The position numbers were made by a program, and so were the translations under genes. Under the pieces are notes generated by a model. The model was given only the letters and a program-made list of their open reading frames with translations, was not told the origin of the DNA and searched no databases. A stretch of 31,221 nt of DNA from Cacconaster sp045114175 (GTDB lineage Bacteria > Bacteroidota > Bacteroidia > Bacteroidales > UBA932): the NCBI GenBank assembly GCA_045114175.1, contig JBGUJZ010000010.1, positions 1 through 31,221 on the forward strand, in the 5' to 3' direction. Positions 29,891 through 31,221 of this stretch are shown here, piece after piece. The first letter of the stretch is position 1. The number at the start of each line of letters is the position of its first letter.

Positions 29891-31221
29891 TTACTTGATA
29901 AAGAGGCTGCGGATGTCGTTGCCGAAGGCCAGCACCATCAGGGCCATCAGCAGGATGATGCCCACGGTTTCCGCCCGCTCGAGGAACTTGTCGCTGGGCT
30001 TGCGGCCGGTAATCATCTCCACGATCAGGAAGAGGATATGTCCGCCGTCAAGCGCGGGAATCGGCAGTAGGTTCATCACGCCCAGCATGATGGAAATCAG
30101 CGCCGTAATGGTCCAGAACCGGAACCAGTCCCAGGTATCCGGGAAGATGCGGCCAATGGCGATGAAGCTGCCTACTGACTTGTAGGCCTGCGTCTTGGGC
30201 GAGAAAATCAACCCCAGCTGCTTCACGTAGCTGACGATCTCTTTCCAAAGCTTCGTGGCGCCGGCGGGAATGGCCGTAAAGAAGTTGTAATTCTTGGTGG
30301 TCAGGGTAAAGAAGTGGGTCAGGTCGGCGTCGAGCATCACCCCCGCCATACCGGCAGAATCGAGCTGCAGTGACACTTCGCGCTGCACCCCTTCGCGCTC
30401 GACGGTCACAGCCACCACCTCGCCGGGATGCTTTCCGAAACTGCGGCGGATCTGCTGGACCATGGTCATCGGCTCGCCTTCAACCGCTACGATCGCATCC
30501 CCGGCGCCGATCGCCTCCCGGTTGGGAGAATCGGCTGCAACATCCTGCACCACAAAGGGGAATCCCGGATCGAACATGCCGCGGCTCTTGAGGGTGGCGG
30601 GCAGGTAGGAGGGATCGATGGAAATGAGCAGGGTATCGCTGCCGCGGAGCACCGTGGCTTCGCGCGCCTTGTTGATCACCATATCCGCTTGGAGCGTAGC
30701 CACATTGTCGGTCGGACGGCCGTCGAAGGCCAGGATGTGGTCGCCGTCGCGGAAGCCCATCTCATAGGCCAGGTCGTTGACCGCGATGCCGTAGGTGGCG
30801 TCGTCGTTGCGCAGGTAGGTCTCTCCCCAGGTATCCAGGATGGCCGCATAGAGGCCGAAGGCCAGGATGAAGTTGAACAGCACGCCGCCGAACATGATGA
30901 AGAACCGCTGCCAAGCCTTCTTGGTGCGGAACTCCCACGGCTGCGGCTCGGTGGGCAGGTCGCTGGACTTGGTGGTTTCATCCACCATGCCCGAGATGGC
31001 GCAGTAACCGCCGAAGGGAACCCAGCCGATGCCGAATTCAGTGGCTTCGGGGTGCTCTTTCCACGCCTCGGGACTATCGTTGCCGGAGAAGAAGCGCCAG
31101 TGCAGTTTGCCGTCGAAGCGCTTGACCTTCACCAGGGAAAATTTCGGATTGAAAAAGAGATAGAATCGTTCGACCCGCACTTTGAAGAGTCGGGCAAAGA
31201 GAAAATGTCCAAATTCGTGCA
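29891..31221 (-). CDS. rseP: RseP-like site-2 metalloprotease (M50), 5' end outside the window
   Basis: This is an intramembrane zinc protease. The 442 residues visible start at the active site: HEFGH is read from the last bases of the window, in HEFGHFLFARLFKVRVERF. The protein continues with a membrane helix (FFIMFGGVLFNFILAFGLYA), two PDZ-like stretches (one with GFRDGDHILAFDG, one with AIGAGDAIVAVEGEP) and the second catalytic motif NLLPIPALDGGHIL. Only a short N-terminal segment before HEFGH is missing. In other bacteria the family cleaves anti-sigma factors. The substrate here is unknown. Confidence 0.94.
   Translation of the reverse strand, partial: HEFGHFLFARLFKVRVERFYLFFNPKFSLVKVKRFDGKLHWRFFSGNDSPEAWKEHPEATEFGIGWVPFGGYCAISGMVDETTKSSDLPTEPQPWEFRTKKAWQRFFIMFGGVLFNFILAFGLYAAILDTWGETYLRNDDATYGIAVNDLAYEMGFRDGDHILAFDGRPTDNVATLQADMVINKAREATVLRGSDTLLISIDPSYLPATLKSRGMFDPGFPFVVQDVAADSPNREAIGAGDAIVAVEGEPMTMVQQIRRSFGKHPGEVVAVTVEREGVQREVSLQLDSAGMAGVMLDADLTHFFTLTTKNYNFFTAIPAGATKLWKEIVSYVKQLGLIFSPKTQAYKSVGSFIAIGRIFPDTWDWFRFWTITALISIMLGVMNLLPIPALDGGHILFLIVEMITGRKPSDKFLERAETVGIILLMALMVLAFGNDIRSLFIK

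Overview
The window looks like part of a fairly GC-rich Bacteroidales chromosome. Nearly every transcription unit is preceded by the Bacteroidota -7 element TAnnTTTG, often without a Shine-Dalgarno sequence. The gene content fits the same group: a DUF4837 lipoprotein, a CCDC81-type HU-domain protein, an RpoN/SPOR/LEA-like lipoprotein operon and an M3 dipeptidyl carboxypeptidase lipoprotein. Base composition would suit a Rikenellaceae/Alistipes-like lineage, but I cannot place it below the order with confidence.

Layout. 1-127: the 3' part of a 5S rRNA and its terminator, the end of an rrn operon. 128-2558: a leader with two large palindromes, then queF-queC-queD-queE for queuosine-precursor (preQ1) synthesis. 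2573-4996: divergent sdaA (L-serine dehydratase) and a secreted beta-lactamase-fold serine hydrolase, which share one 16-bp palindromic promoter core. 5032-5289: divergent tRNA-Asn and tRNA-Leu. 5276-6865: a small AT-rich island in the 3' end of tRNA-Leu, bounded by 59-bp direct repeats (57/59 identical) with CAGTAA-type repeats just inside each. It carries a lipoprotein gene frameshifted at a T9 run and the tail of a SanA-like gene, and no integrase. 6892-8131: a Phd/YefM-YoeB-type toxin-antitoxin pair and the intact SanA-like gene. 8161-11287: a DUF2975/XRE regulator pair, a K+/H+ antiporter and a short-chain dehydrogenase. 11342-14213: an HU-domain membrane protein, dnaG and tRNA-Ala. 14369-16884: a small zinc-ribbon protein, a YgiQ-type radical SAM enzyme and a GlsB/YeaQ-type membrane protein. 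16960-25527: an M3 metallopeptidase, metG, a short SSB, the LEA-lipoprotein/SPOR/rpoN operon and miaB. 25531-31221: cysS, upp, radC, rpsT with tRNA-Glu upstream, a DUF4837 lipoprotein and the C-terminal part of an RseP-like site-2 protease that runs off the window.

Most of the window is ordinary core housekeeping sequence with very tight packing: stop codons overlap, convergent genes touch or overlap, and several start codons lie only 4-9 bases after the -7 box, implying leaderless or nearly leaderless mRNAs. The accessory interest is concentrated in 5276-8131. There, a tRNA-borne attL/attR pair, a decayed island and a toxin-antitoxin locus adjoin, and two diverged copies of the same SanA C-terminus suggest repeated insertion and deletion at this tRNA-Leu locus. 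I found no CRISPR array, recognisable insertion sequence or complete integrase gene.
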